Assembly: GCA_021202275.1 (NCBI GenBank)
Contig: JAJQDI010000009.1
Coordinates: 1 to 64,000, forward strand
Direction of reading: 5' to 3'
DNA length: 64,000 nucleotides
DNA from: Bacteroides sp.
GTDB taxonomy: Bacteria > Bacteroidota > Bacteroidia > Bacteroidales > Bacteroidaceae
Each line of letters begins with the position of its first letter. The first letter of the stretch is position 1. Below are positions 37,654 to 45,715 of this stretch, piece by piece. A model generated the notes under the pieces. It worked only from the letters and a program-made list of their open reading frames with translations, did no database searches and was not told where the DNA came from. The position numbers and the translations under genes were made by a program.

Positions 37654-37992
37654 TCATTCCCCATACAACATTATCTGCAAATCACGCGTAGCCTCCAGCA
37701 CACATTTTCCGTAACAGAATCCCCACACAAAAAGCCAGTAAAGGATCGTAACAAAAAAGCACGCCCATCCGTTGCTCCTCCCCGGGGCAGTGAGTTTGTA
37801 CAGAGCTATGATAGCCAATATACTCACGATACTTGTGACCAATATACACGAGGCACTGATAAAGAAGTCATTGAACCCGATATCAAAGTGAGGAATAAGT
37901 GAAATATTGTACATACAGATGGCATACCCCGCCAGAGGCACCCCCACCAAGAGAAGCATTCGTCCGATTTTCGATCTCATATATGATTCCAT
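37654..37992 (-). CDS. Small integral membrane protein, three helices
   Basis: 112 residues (MRSK four codons later is an alternative start). Hydrophobic segments at about 12-30 (MLLLVGVPLAGYAICMY), 42-64 (FFISASCILVTSIVSILAII) and 78-98 (ACFFVTILYWLFVWGFCYGK). No domain recognised. It faces convergently the AraC remnant and has no operon partner. The intergenic stretch 37993-38508 on its other side holds no supported gene; it has an imperfect direct repeat (CATCCTATCTTATACAAAG at about 38190 and TATCCCATCTTATACAAAG at about 38255). Confidence 0.55.
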   Translation of the reverse strand: MESYMRSKIGRMLLLVGVPLAGYAICMYNISLIPHFDIGFNDFFISASCILVTSIVSILAIIALYKLTAPGRSNGWACFFVTILYWLFVWGFCYGKCVLEATRDLQIMLYGE

Positions 37993-38508
37993 AAAAAGAA
38001 AAATAAATTCTTACTCACAAACTCACATCCAAAGTACACATATAGAATGTGCAGATCCCTGTAAGGAAATCAACAATAGTATGGAAATACACAGAGAGAA
38101 ATCCTGGCCGGCGAAGCGTATACTCTTTTATATAAAAAGAATAAAAGCCGAACCACATAGCAACACTTACTTCAGTTAGCTATGCCAAGCACATCCTATC
38201 TTATACAAAGCCAACGAAAGCCAACTACAGCATTTACTCTGGTTATGCCGAGGTATATCCCATCTTATACAAAGATAAACGAATCAGAAAGAAATCCGCT
38301 ATATACCTCCTTTTTTTTAACAAAGAGAAAAGAAAAACAGATCATCTCATACACATTCCATAGAAAAATACCATCCGCGGCTCTATCCCTTCTACTGTTT
38401 CAACCATCTTGTCGGAGAATTGTTGTAATTTTGCGTTCCCAGGCGATGCAGGCCGGAAAAACAAAAGAGCAGTTCTTCTCAGGTCCGCACCCGTTGAAAC
38501 TACGCTAT

Positions 38509-39345
38509 ATGAACAAAGAAAACCCAACTCCGGCAGAACTGTCTGCCGAACTCATCATTCTGGGCACAGGCAATGCGCTGGCCACCCGGTGCTACAACAC
38601 CTGTTTCCTCCTGCGACAGGGAAGTGAATATCTGCTCACCGATGCCGGAGGCGGCAATGGCATCATGCTGCAACTGGAACGGGCAGGGATCTCCTATACC
38701 GACATCAAGCAGATGTTTGTGACCCATGGCCATACCGATCATGTGCTGGGTGTGGTCTGGATTGTGCGCCGCGTAGCGATGCTGATGAACAGCGAAGCCT
38801 ATACCGGAGATTTTACCATCTATTGCCACGACGAACTGGCAGAGACCATCCGCACCTTTTGCCAACTGACACTACCTGGCAAACTGATGCGCTTTATGAA
38901 CCAGCGTATTCTCCTGCGGGAGGTAAAGGACGCACAGCAACTACCTGTCGCGGGCATGGAACTGGAGTTTTTCGACATCGGTTCTACCAAAAAGAAACAG
39001 TTCGGTTTCCACGCCACCCTGGCCGACGGACAACGCCTGGTATGCCTGGGCGACGAACCCTGTACGGAAAGAGGAAAGAAATACGCGCGAGGAGCCGACT
39101 GGCTGCTTGCAGAAGCATTCTGCCTGTTCGAAGAGCGGGAAGAGTTTCACCCCTACGAAAAGCACCACAGCACAGCCATAGATGCCGGATGTGTGGCACA
39201 GGAACTGGGGGTTAGCCACCTTATTCTCTACCATACAGAAGACAACTACCTCGACCAGCGCAAAGAGCGCTATACCCGGGAAGCCCGGCAAGTTTTTTCC
39301 GGTACCGTATTCGTACCCGACGATCTCGAGAAAATACAGTTATAG
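38509..39345 (+). CDS. MBL-fold metallo-hydrolase (RNase Z-like group)
   Basis: 278 residues from ATG 38509 (MNKENPTPAELSAELIILGT); an ATG at 38443 in frame is possible. The beta-lactamase fold motifs are visible: LIILGTGNALATRCYNTCFL, LLTDAGGGNGIM, the metal motif THGHTDHVLG (HxHxDH), LGDEPC and a late HHSTA/LYHTE. This layout is that of the arylsulfatase/RNase Z-like MBL hydrolases. It would hydrolyse a phosphodiester or ester with two metals in the cytoplasm; substrate unknown. It seems monocistronic. Confidence 0.88.
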   Translation: MNKENPTPAELSAELIILGTGNALATRCYNTCFLLRQGSEYLLTDAGGGNGIMLQLERAGISYTDIKQMFVTHGHTDHVLGVVWIVRRVAMLMNSEAYTGDFTIYCHDELAETIRTFCQLTLPGKLMRFMNQRILLREVKDAQQLPVAGMELEFFDIGSTKKKQFGFHATLADGQRLVCLGDEPCTERGKKYARGADWLLAEAFCLFEEREEFHPYEKHHSTAIDAGCVAQELGVSHLILYHTEDNYLDQRKERYTREARQVFSGTVFVPDDLEKIQL

Positions 39346-39490
39346 AGTTATAAGTTATAAGTTTTGGTTTATGGATACTTTGTCTTTCATTTCCGCATGG
39401 TACTTAAAACTTATAACTCACAACTTAATAATAAGTATCTTATTTCTGCATGGTACTTAGTACTTAGAACTTAAAACTCAGAACTTTAAA
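39345..39490. repeat. AAGTT/AACTT-rich dispersed repeat, copy 1
   Basis: Built from TTATAAGTTATAAGTTTTGG, TTATGGATACTTTGTCTTTC, CATTTCCGCATGGTACTTA and AACTTATAACTCACAACTTA in mixed orientations. Its inverse occurs at 60628-60782 (TTTAAGTATGATGTGGAAAT, GAATCCATAAACCAAAACTT). A third, simpler copy is at 62826-62945. Confidence 0.75.
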
Positions 39491-39603
39491 AACCCTACCA
39501 GACGTATAGTTGCATCTCCGCGATACAGAGCTGACACAAGGATCCATGACCCCATGTGTCCCTTTTAGCTTATATCTTTCCGGTCTGTTTTCAACCAATG
39601 TGT

Positions 39604-39680
39604 CTGTATGAGAATGTAATTTAAGTCGTACTTCGTCAATCGTCTAATCGTAAATTTCTTCATTTTTCCAGAAAATCCAG
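39604..39680. repeat. Second copy of the 24303-24388 repeat
   Basis: CTGTATGAGAATGTAATTTA, then CTTCGTCAATCGTCTAATCG and TTTTTCCAGAAAATCCAGAT. The last part overlaps the end of the minus-strand winged-helix gene. Confidence 0.7.
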
Positions 39681-40706
39681 ATACCGTCCTACAGCCTTTC
39701 TGATTTCCGCGGCTTTCGGCTTCGGTTCGCCTGCAAACAACGTATGGGTGATGTGTATTTCCTTGCCCTTCTTCTCCTTCCTCCAGCTTCCCACGATGCG
39801 TCCCTGATACAGCATCACCGGATAGAAGATCCCATAAGAATTATATGCCTGCCGTTGATACTTCACATCCAGCACCGCTGTGCGGTCTTTGTAGCTGATC
39901 AGATACTCATCGTACGATGGCATCAGGTGCACCGGATCATCGCCTGATTCCACCTCCTGGCACAACTTATGTACATACAGTTCCTGAGGTGCGAACCGAT
40001 CGGTAACCAACCGGTCAGAGATAAGTGCGATGGCCTCACGTGCCTCCGTCAGGTTGAGCCCCGACCACCACGAAAAATCCTGCAAGGTAGCAGGCGAATG
40101 ACTGCGGAAGTAGCGCTCTGCCAACCGGGCGAGAGCCTCCTCCCTGCTCACGACAGGCTGTGCCGGCACACACTCGTCGAACAGCGCGTAGGTCACCTTA
40201 TTTCCCCGGTCCGGACCGCTACAGATCAGCATGTCTGTCTCCGCGCGAAAGAGAAACATATTGATGTGGGAACTGTCGGCCAGTATCCCGGCCTCTGTCA
40301 ATTTCACAACGATCTCCGCTTTCGTCAACGCACGACCACCCTCCAGCATCTCCTGCAACAGATCGTTGCCACGCAGAAAGGTCTTTTCAGTGATCCCCAG
40401 TCCCCTGCCATACGACTCATTAGCCTTCCGGAGCCGCGAGGCAGTAAGCGGCAACATCCATCGGATATCTCCCACCGACACTAAGTGCCAGGTCGGACGC
40501 AGGATGTGAGTACGGATAATCTCTCCTTTCCGCAAAGCCTCCTGCACAGCGGAAAGCGAAGGCTGTCGCAGACGCAGCCCCACTGCCCATTGCGACATCA
40601 CATAATCCTGTCCCTGTATGGCTCCCATCCAGGATACCAGTTCACCAGGAGTATCGAAACGCGGAGCCGCGAGCTGCTGGCTCCCCATACGCAAACGTTT
40701 GATCAT
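39660..40706 (-). CDS. Winged-helix DNA-binding protein, AlkZ/YcaQ-like (HTH_42)
   Basis: 348 residues. The N-terminus (RLRMGSQQLAAPRFDTPGEL) with the QGQDYVMSQWAVGLRLRQPS motif, RTHILRPTWHLVSVGDIRWM and LTKAEIVVKLTEAGI matches the PF06224 family. It also has YDEYLISYKDRTAVLD, conserved in the group, near residue 265. AlkZ-type members are DNA glycosylases that unhook interstrand crosslinks (catalytic QxQ or QxD type motif); here QGQD is present. So this may be a DNA-repair glycosylase; the HTH name alone is not proof. Promoter at 40750. Confidence 0.8.
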   Translation of the reverse strand: MIKRLRMGSQQLAAPRFDTPGELVSWMGAIQGQDYVMSQWAVGLRLRQPSLSAVQEALRKGEIIRTHILRPTWHLVSVGDIRWMLPLTASRLRKANESYGRGLGITEKTFLRGNDLLQEMLEGGRALTKAEIVVKLTEAGILADSSHINMFLFRAETDMLICSGPDRGNKVTYALFDECVPAQPVVSREEALARLAERYFRSHSPATLQDFSWWSGLNLTEAREAIALISDRLVTDRFAPQELYVHKLCQEVESGDDPVHLMPSYDEYLISYKDRTAVLDVKYQRQAYNSYGIFYPVMLYQGRIVGSWRKEKKGKEIHITHTLFAGEPKPKAAEIRKAVGRYLDFLEK

Positions 40707-40749
40707 AAGGGTGTATATAGGTGTATAGATTCGTATTTCATAAGACAGA

Positions 40750-40779
40750 CAAAGATAAGAGGATCGGACGAAAAAACAA
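40750..40779 (-). promoter_or_regulatory. Promoter of the winged-helix gene
   Basis: On the minus strand TTG (40779-40777), 19 nt, TATCTTTG (40757-40750), about 45 nt before the ATG at 40706. Confidence 0.75.
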
Positions 40780-40784
40780 GGGAT

Positions 40785-40835
40785 TTACAATTACTGATTT
40801 ACGAACCAACGGTCCACGAAGTCAAACACGATTTG
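40785..40835. repeat. Dispersed repeat (ACCAACGGTCCACGAAGTC variant)
   Basis: TTACTGATTTACGAACCAAC then GGTCCACGAAGTCAAACACGA, a variant of the 27312 element. The stretch from 40836 to 41075 holds no gene; a hairpin AACCGCCCTATCC/GGAAGGGCGGTTTGTTTTT at about 41040-41075 is a terminator for the minus strand or bidirectional. Confidence 0.6.
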
Positions 40836-41075
40836 GAAATACAAAAACCATTACAACTATCTGAAGACCATCACAGATAACTGGTTACATCCGCCTATAG
40901 AACGGGCGAAGGATCTTAGTAGGAATCATGCCCCTTCTTCACCTTCCATGCAAACGAGATCTATAAAAGTCAGGTAGGCAACCACCCATTAAGTAACCGG
41001 AGATCTGCCTTAAAACGAAAATAGAGCGTATAGCGAAGAAACCGCCCTATCCTATCCGGAAGGGCGGTTTGTTTT

Positions 41076-41360
41076 TCATTGCATCCCCGCGGGTTTTATG
41101 ATCAGCAGGTTATTGTCTACAATGACATCTACCTGACTATCGGCCGGAAATCCGGCCTCTTCCATCCATATCCCCTTGAGACGGAGAAAGGGAATAGGCT
41201 TCAGCCCGTTCGAGCTTTTTTTGTTTACTACACTTTGTGAACTGATGATCAGACGTCGCAGATGAACGACAGATTCAGAGTTTTTGATCTTTACCACGTT
41301 GGCTTTCAACGATCTTCTGGAAGTTTTTTTCTCTTTAACTCTTTTAGGATTGTTGGGCAT
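41076..41360 (-). CDS. SymE-family toxin-like protein
   Basis: 94 residues. The basic N-terminus (NNPKRVKEKKTSRRSLKANV) is followed by the SymE/SpoVT-AbrB-like C-terminal block LKPIPFLRLKGIWMEEAGFP then DVIVDNNLLIIKP, which fits the SymE family (PF08845; swapped-hairpin AbrB fold). In E. coli SymE is an SOS-induced toxin repressed by the antisense RNA SymR. Here the start region is complementary to the upstream leader (see 41385). A stable structured leader and -7 box at 41538 suggest control at the RNA level. Confidence 0.75.
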   Translation of the reverse strand: MPNNPKRVKEKKTSRRSLKANVVKIKNSESVVHLRRLIISSQSVVNKKSSNGLKPIPFLRLKGIWMEEAGFPADSQVDVIVDNNLLIIKPAGMQ

Positions 41361-41499
41361 AATAAAAAAATAAAAGGATTAATAAAAAAGGCAGGTCTCG
41401 CCCAACAATCCTAAAACATAATAAATTATGCCATTCGTAAAGTTCCGGGACTTGCACCCGTAAGCCTGCCTCTGTTTCTTTAGAATAAAAGAATGCCAT
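41344..41499 (-). CDS. Leader peptide overlapping the SymE start
   Basis: A 51-codon frame: ATG at 41499, MAFFYSKETEAGLRVQVPEL, then YEWHNLLCFRIVGRD and a hydrophobic end LPFLLILLFFYYAQQS. It ends at a TAA inside codons 5-6 of the SymE-like gene, in another frame. The C-terminus resembles a membrane helix. It may be a translational-coupling leader or a small hydrophobic peptide; it may also be chance, since the region is constrained by RNA structure. No Shine-Dalgarno site. Confidence 0.35.
   Translation of the reverse strand: MAFFYSKETEAGLRVQVPELYEWHNLLCFRIVGRDLPFLLILLFFYYAQQS
41385..41475 (-). ncRNA. Structured leader RNA complementary to the toxin start
   Basis: On the minus strand a 7-bp closing stem AGGCAGG (41471-41465) / CCTGCCT (41395-41389) is followed by TTTTTT, like a terminator. 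Inside are hairpins CGGG-TGCAAGT-CCCG and CATAAT-TT-ATTATG. The 17 nt TTTTAGGATTGTTGGGC (41416-41400) are the exact reverse complement of 41358-41342, which covers the G of the SymE start codon and the next codons. The RNA can therefore block the start in cis or act in trans on it. The acceptor-like stem recalls a tRNA but there is no anticodon arm. Confidence 0.6.
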
Positions 41500-41537
41500 A
41501 GATAAAAAGTTATTAATTTTAGAATTATTGGGTACTG

Positions 41538-41545
41538 CAAAGATA
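41538..41545 (-). promoter_or_regulatory. -7 box upstream of the SymE leader
   Basis: TATCTTTG on the minus strand. Transcription would start near 41531 and include the structured leader and the toxin gene. The -33 element is not well spaced (CAAAA at 41558). Confidence 0.55.
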
Positions 41546-41769
41546 CAAATTAGTCCTCAAAACCTGTCATAAAACTTCATTTAAAAAACAGTCTTTTATA
41601 GGAAAAAAGATATTCACAATACTTTTATCAACAGCTTTCTTTAACCTATTCTCTGAATCCCGGCATCGGACTTGCGCTGATCTTTCCCTCCCCGTTCAGG
41701 TGCATACACCGGAAACCGGGGAGAGATAAGTGTTTTCCGCTGGTAGCATGTACCTGCTACTGCTTCAGA

Positions 41770-42303
41770 TTATTTTAAATAATTTATCGCTATGCGTTGA
41801 TCAGGGATAACACGGTCGGAATATGTCTCCGCAGTCACACCCAGAACAATCCCGCAGCAAGGTGAAAAACCCTCCGGCAAAGAGAGTTGTCTGACCAGAT
41901 CGGGACGGGTATGTAATGCCATCGTTGCTCCCCATATATAACAAGATCCTACGCCGAGATCTACGGCGGTAAGTGCCATATTCTGCACGATGATGGCCGC
42001 GTTGGAATACTCCACATTACCCATGGTCTCATTCGTGGGTTTTGCCGAAACAAGCACGTAGACCGGCGCACCATAAAGCGGCTTCATATCCGGACGTCCA
42101 AACATCCGGGCGGCGTTTTCTTCAATTGCCTGTAACAATTCGGGTTTTTCGATTACGGTCAGATGCACATTTTCATACCTGCCCATGCCTACAGGGGCTT
42201 CGTTGGCAGCCTTTAAAATCGCTTGCAGATCACTTTCTGAAATCTTTTCGCCGGTGTAACTCCGTACCGACTTTCTGTTGTTTATCACTTTCCTTGTTTC
42301 CAT
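41770..42303 (-). CDS. Nitroreductase family protein
   Basis: 177 residues. The FMN-binding family pattern is clear: VINNRKSVRSYTGEKISESD at the start (RxSxRxF), ILKAANEAPVGMGRY (AxxAPS-like), DLGVGSCYIWGATMALH, and GFSPCCGIVLGV near the C-terminus. It would be a dimeric flavoenzyme that reduces nitro or quinone compounds with NAD(P)H. It lacks long insertions. It sits alone between the toxin and a small DnaA-like gene. Intergenic 41546-41769 shows nothing notable. Confidence 0.85.
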   Translation of the reverse strand: METRKVINNRKSVRSYTGEKISESDLQAILKAANEAPVGMGRYENVHLTVIEKPELLQAIEENAARMFGRPDMKPLYGAPVYVLVSAKPTNETMGNVEYSNAAIIVQNMALTAVDLGVGSCYIWGATMALHTRPDLVRQLSLPEGFSPCCGIVLGVTAETYSDRVIPDQRIAINYLK

Positions 42304-42389
42304 AAGATAATTTTTTGATCATTTATTTATTTCTGAACTACTTCGATCATAATCTTATACAAATTTGCAATTAATTTGGATATTACCCA

Positions 42390-42593
42390 CTATTTTTTCC
42401 CTGAATTTATCCTGCAACGTTGGCAACCTATCTGGCGATGACTCATCCCCTGTAGGTTCAGAAGGTACCCATATACTTCCCGGGCAATGGCTATAGGTGC
42501 GTTACGGGATCTTCCGGTTATATCTTCTTTTGTGATTCCAGGTTTCGGAAGTTTGAAAAGTTCGATGTATTTCTCTATTGTCAGTCTAATCAT
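42390..42593 (-). CDS. DnaA domain IV-like mini-protein
   Basis: 67 residues. MIRLTIEKYIELFKLPKPGI then TKEDITGRSRNAPIAIAREV and YGYLLNLQGMSHRQIG resemble the C-terminal DNA-binding domain of DnaA (Bac_DnaA_C: the region around SRxRxxxxARQIAMYLxRxxT, then SLxxIGxxFGGRDHSTV). The GGRDHSTV part that contacts the DnaA box is missing; after QIG the sequence changes (CQRCRINSGKK), and the next frame reads GRLPTLQDKFREKIV, which could be a longer C-terminus after an indel. Probably a phage or mobile-element relic that binds DNA. Confidence 0.55.
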   Translation of the reverse strand: MIRLTIEKYIELFKLPKPGITKEDITGRSRNAPIAIAREVYGYLLNLQGMSHRQIGCQRCRINSGKK

Positions 42594-42731
42594 AGGTATA
42601 TAAGTTTAGCCGGTAAGAGAATATTTTTCTCCTGCGGAAAAGAGTGCCAATAGGATATTAAGAAACGGTTACTTGTTAGAGACCATATGATTGACCCGGG
42701 AAAGTAATTATGGGGTAAGGCTAAGGAATCC

Positions 42732-42950
42732 CTAAGGAGTAAACTTGACAGAACTACATTTATAGAATTCATCGTAGCGATAGCCGCAAGTAATTGTCTT
42801 TTCTGAGGAAAAATATAAGAATGGTACGGCCGGTCCAGACGACCAATAAGCATAGTGTACAGGATCCCATTGATAGCCGAGTCCGGTGGCATGATCCAGC
42901 ATCAACCGATTCCATCCGTCATTTGGTATATAAATCTTATAGCTGCTCAT
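42732..42950 (-). CDS. Small hypothetical protein (phage-type)
   Basis: 72 residues, MSSYKIYIPNDGWNRLMLDH then ATGLGYQWDPVHYAYWSSGP, with many aromatic residues. Not recognised. A frame on the same strand (42590-42892) overlaps it and reads as noise. Together with the neighbouring DnaA-like gene it could belong to a small mobile element. Confidence 0.45.
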   Translation of the reverse strand: MSSYKIYIPNDGWNRLMLDHATGLGYQWDPVHYAYWSSGPAVPFLYFSSEKTITCGYRYDEFYKCSSVKFTP

Positions 42951-43010
42951 ATTATTAAAAATGATTTATAAAATCTATCTTTTAGAAAATCAGACTAGTA
43001 TAAACAAAAA

Positions 43011-43037
43011 GAAAAGCGGATCTCTAACCCGCTTTTC
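43011..43037. terminator. Hairpin terminator after the M57 protease
   Basis: GAAAAGCGG (43011-43019) pairs with CCGCTTTTC (43029-43037), loop ATCTCTAAC. Symmetric A and T runs make it bidirectional. Confidence 0.8.
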
Positions 43038-43204
43038 CTTAATAGTTTTATATGAAGCAGTAATTATTTTACCCCCTGATATCTCCATATGAATAGTAAA
43101 CTGTTTTTCTCTTTTAGTAGATAAAAGATCTTCTGTATTCACTGTGATAGGAGTCATCATATAGGTTGTTTTACCTCTATTTGGAAATACCCATCTTAAA
43201 GAGA

Positions 43205-44518
43205 CTAAAAGATTTCTCCAATTTCAATGGATTTAGAAGCATATGACGTTCCATTCAATGCATCTGTATATTCAATATCGATAGTTAAAGTACCATTAAA
43301 CGGTTCTTCCCTTTTATTCCAAAATACACACGAATTATTCATTTCCGGATAGACATCCCAATCATTTGATAAAGCCCATCTTTCAATTCTGGCTCCTTGA
43401 AAAATGCCATCTCCGGTTTCTACCCATATACGTCCTCTTTCAACTATAGGTCCATTATTTTCAATTTCGATATGAATTTCATCGAAATAATCTGTTTGGT
43501 AACCTGAAACAAAATGAAGGACTTCTTTTCTGAGAAAACTACTGTTTGAATTAAGGGCACCTATTCCAACAGTAGTTAAGGTAGAGTAACTACTTGCACT
43601 ATTATTTACCACAATACTTGTTCCTGTAGCATTGTTAGTACCCATACCATACCATGAGATTTGTTGCCCGGCTGGTATATTGGTTGCTGTATAAGTCGCA
43701 CTCCTAAAAATGGTGCGTGGTCCATTTATATGTACAGGAGGATACATATAATTGTGTGCGACTTTATCATAGCTACTAAAGCCGTTCCAGTTTTGTCCAC
43801 CTATATAAGAATTCATGATTGATGCCGCATCATCATTATAACCGGTGTTTGGTGTACCCGGAATTGGAACAGCAGGTAATGCTGCTTCTCCATTGCTTCT
43901 CCAGTCTGTATGCCGGAATCCAATACAATGTCCCAATTCATGAACAGCGATCAGTTTCTTTTGAGAGGCTGTAAGGTTATATCTGGTATCCACATAAATT
44001 GTACTACCAGGCTTGCCATCTGAGGTTGGGAATGACGCTTGTGCATAAGCACCAGTTAAAGTTCTTGGGGTGATAGAAATAGCAGGCATAGAGGTATAAG
44101 GTTGATATGTCATGTATACTCCTCCCAAAGAGTTCCATTCAGCTATAGCACTAGTAAAAGCATTTATCCACGATGCATCCATGGATTGATAATCTATCCA
44201 TACATGCATATTATAACGGTTCTCAAAAGATATAAGATAATCCGAATGAGCCTGACGCGTTGTAACATCCAGGTTTAACAGTTTATCCTTATCAAATAAA
44301 ATATCTCCTTCTACTACAATGTAATTATCCCACTCAAATGCTTCTGATGTGTCAAAGCCAAGAGCTTCAATAATGGCTTTGTACTTACTGTCCACTTCTG
44401 TAATGATGTCTTTTGTAGCATCTTGAGCAGGATTTTCTAATTCATGTGTACAAGAATGAAAAAATAAATTCATTGCTAAAAACAATAGGAAAGCAGATTT
44501 TAAATGATTGTGTTTCAT
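43205..44518 (-). CDS. Peptidase M57-type (dual-action HEIGH) secreted metalloprotease
   Basis: 437 residues. Lipoprotein signal LFLAMNLFFHSC. The catalytic site is LIAVHELGHCIGFRHTDWRS around residue 200 (HExxHxxGxxH), preceded by the beta segment MHVWIDYQSMDASWINAFTS and AIAEWNSL, and followed by the Met-turn-like SIMNSYIGG. The C-terminal 180 residues are beta-rich (Ig-like). Past the stop the other frame remains open for about 60 codons (LVSLRWVFPNRGKTTYMMTP, REKQFTIHMEISGGK) up to the terminator at 43011, so the end may carry an indel in AAATCTTTTAG. Extracellular or outer-membrane protease. Confidence 0.8.
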   Translation of the reverse strand: MKHNHLKSAFLLFLAMNLFFHSCTHELENPAQDATKDIITEVDSKYKAIIEALGFDTSEAFEWDNYIVVEGDILFDKDKLLNLDVTTRQAHSDYLISFENRYNMHVWIDYQSMDASWINAFTSAIAEWNSLGGVYMTYQPYTSMPAISITPRTLTGAYAQASFPTSDGKPGSTIYVDTRYNLTASQKKLIAVHELGHCIGFRHTDWRSNGEAALPAVPIPGTPNTGYNDDAASIMNSYIGGQNWNGFSSYDKVAHNYMYPPVHINGPRTIFRSATYTATNIPAGQQISWYGMGTNNATGTSIVVNNSASSYSTLTTVGIGALNSNSSFLRKEVLHFVSGYQTDYFDEIHIEIENNGPIVERGRIWVETGDGIFQGARIERWALSNDWDVYPEMNNSCVFWNKREEPFNGTLTIDIEYTDALNGTSYASKSIEIGEIF

Positions 44519-44666
44519 AAGACTTAGTTTAAATAGTTAAATAATTCGTACAAAAGAACAATTTTAATAAAAAAATAATAAAATGTAAATTATTACTATA
44601 TGTTTGATAACATGATATGTATATTATCTTTTATGTATCGTATTTTCAATTATATAGATTCTCCAT

Positions 44667-44847
44667 TTAATAATCTGGCAGCGAGCAATCAATATCTATA
44701 CAGCAATCAGGATGAGTCACCTCACGACCTAATAACACACCTTTGCGGTAATATCTGTTGTACACCGGAAATAATACTCAATGTCCGGTGTTTGAAATTG
44801 GGGCAATTCATACAAAAACGTATTTCCTTTTCATATTTCTTTTTCAC
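44667..44847 (-). pseudogene. Cys-rich zinc-binding-type small phage protein, frameshifted
   Basis: GTG start at 44847 with a strong Shine-Dalgarno site (AAGGAGGTGAGAG), unusual in this window. The frame reads VKKKYEKEIRFCMNCPNFKH. Near 44760 a frame change continues PVYNRYYRKGVLLGREVTHP and DCCIDIDCSLPDY, ending at 44667. CxxC plus CC...C suggest a Zn-binding fold. It follows the 29-residue frame by a GTGA overlap. It is probably a prophage relic. Confidence 0.6.
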
Positions 44848-44933
44848 CTCTCACCTCCTTTCCAAAGCTCAGGGTTGTCGTGAATGTTGCCAAGCAAAAC
44901 AAACCTTTTCGTATCACTTAAATAAAAATGCAT
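44844..44933 (-). CDS. 29-residue peptide upstream of the Zn-type gene
   Basis: ATG at 44933: MHFYLSDTKRFVLLGNIHDN PELWKGGER, then TGA overlapping the GTG of the next gene. The coupling and the shared minus-strand phage context support translation; the function is unknown. It may be the tail of a deleted gene. Confidence 0.4.
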   Translation of the reverse strand: MHFYLSDTKRFVLLGNIHDNPELWKGGER

Positions 44934-44946
44934 ATTTACGTCTGAT

Positions 44947-45247
44947 TTACAGGCAAGCCTCCAACATAAATGCATCGATCTGCTCAGGTAATATATCCAG
45001 CATCCGGATACTGGTCCCACTTTTCAGAGCGATGTGTTCTTTCCAGAGTTCATCGGATAACATCTGATCTTTGATCGAAGAAAAATCCGGGGGGTATAGG
45101 GGGGGATAGTACTTTGGTCGTATTCGCCTCAAACCGTACTAATCTCAATAGGTCGATCCACACTTCGGCATAACTGAATACTCGCTTTTCGCCCCAGAGC
45201 GGGTGCTCAAACAGCTTTCTACTAATAGGTAAGTATTCTTCTTTCAT
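44947..45247 (-). pseudogene. Phage replication-like (DUF4373/DUF7833-related) gene with an internal deletion
   Basis: MKEEYLPISRKLFEHPLWGE at 45247, then KRVFSYAEVWIDLLRLVRFE, an N-terminal block like those of phage replication or primosome-type proteins. In a shifted frame near 45130 the reading passes through PLYPPDFSSIKDQMLSDELW, KEHIALKSGTSI and ILPEQIDAFMLEACL, resembling the C-terminal block of the same families, and stops at 44947. The middle (usually 100-200 residues) is missing. The gene starts 11 nt after the VRR-NUC stop. A full-length member of the DUF4373 group is at 60846. Confidence 0.65.
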
Positions 45248-45257
45248 GCTGGACTGA

Positions 45258-45611
45258 TTATAACTGGGATAGATACTCGTTAATTGATTCTCTGAAATCT
45301 TCCAATGACCGGCAAACAACAGACTTGTTTCCGGCATTTTCCATCTCTTTCTGCCACTCTTTCTGCTGAGGAGACTGGCAGCCTTTACTCGTCTTCATTT
45401 CGATAGCCAGATGACCATAAAAACGATTGGGAACAAGCAGGAGCAGATCAGCCACTCCGGAGATAGCTCCTTCTTTCTTGAGCTTGGCTCCGGTAACAGC
45501 GTCCCGCCTGCCACCATTGGGAACAGCTATCAATATTTTTCCATAATGGGGGTACTGATACCGGAACCAATTCACACAAGCCTGCTGTAATTTGGATTCT
45601 TCTTGTTTCAT
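45258..45611 (-). CDS. VRR-NUC domain endonuclease
   Basis: 117 residues from ATG 45611 (MKQEESKLQQACVNWFRYQY). The VRR-NUC signature is complete: an N-terminal E, AVPNGGRRD, GVADLLLLVPN and LAIEMKTSKGCQSPQQKEWQ (D then ExK metal site), QK..W. Stand-alone VRR-NUC proteins occur in phages and are predicted Holliday-junction or structure-specific nucleases. It is the first gene of the phage-like minus-strand set 44667-45611. Confidence 0.85.
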   Translation of the reverse strand: MKQEESKLQQACVNWFRYQYPHYGKILIAVPNGGRRDAVTGAKLKKEGAISGVADLLLLVPNRFYGHLAIEMKTSKGCQSPQQKEWQKEMENAGNKSVVCRSLEDFRESINEYLSQL

Positions 45612-45715
45612 TATATATTCAATTTTAAAACCCGGATCTAGTTTGCTGCGAGTGAAGTTATTAGTGAGAATCAAGTAATCTATAATAAAATTTGTATGTT
45701 TTCTGTCAGAAAGGT

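Noticed and set aside
38182-38508. N-terminal extension of the MBL hydrolase
   Set aside because: Translation looks non-coding and contains part of an imperfect direct repeat; the family normally begins near LIILGTGN.
41385-41475. tRNA or tmRNA-like RNA
   Set aside because: A 7-bp acceptor-like stem and a T-arm-like hairpin (CGGGTGCAAGTCCCG) are present, but the arm is in the wrong place, no anticodon arm exists and the region pairs with the toxin start.
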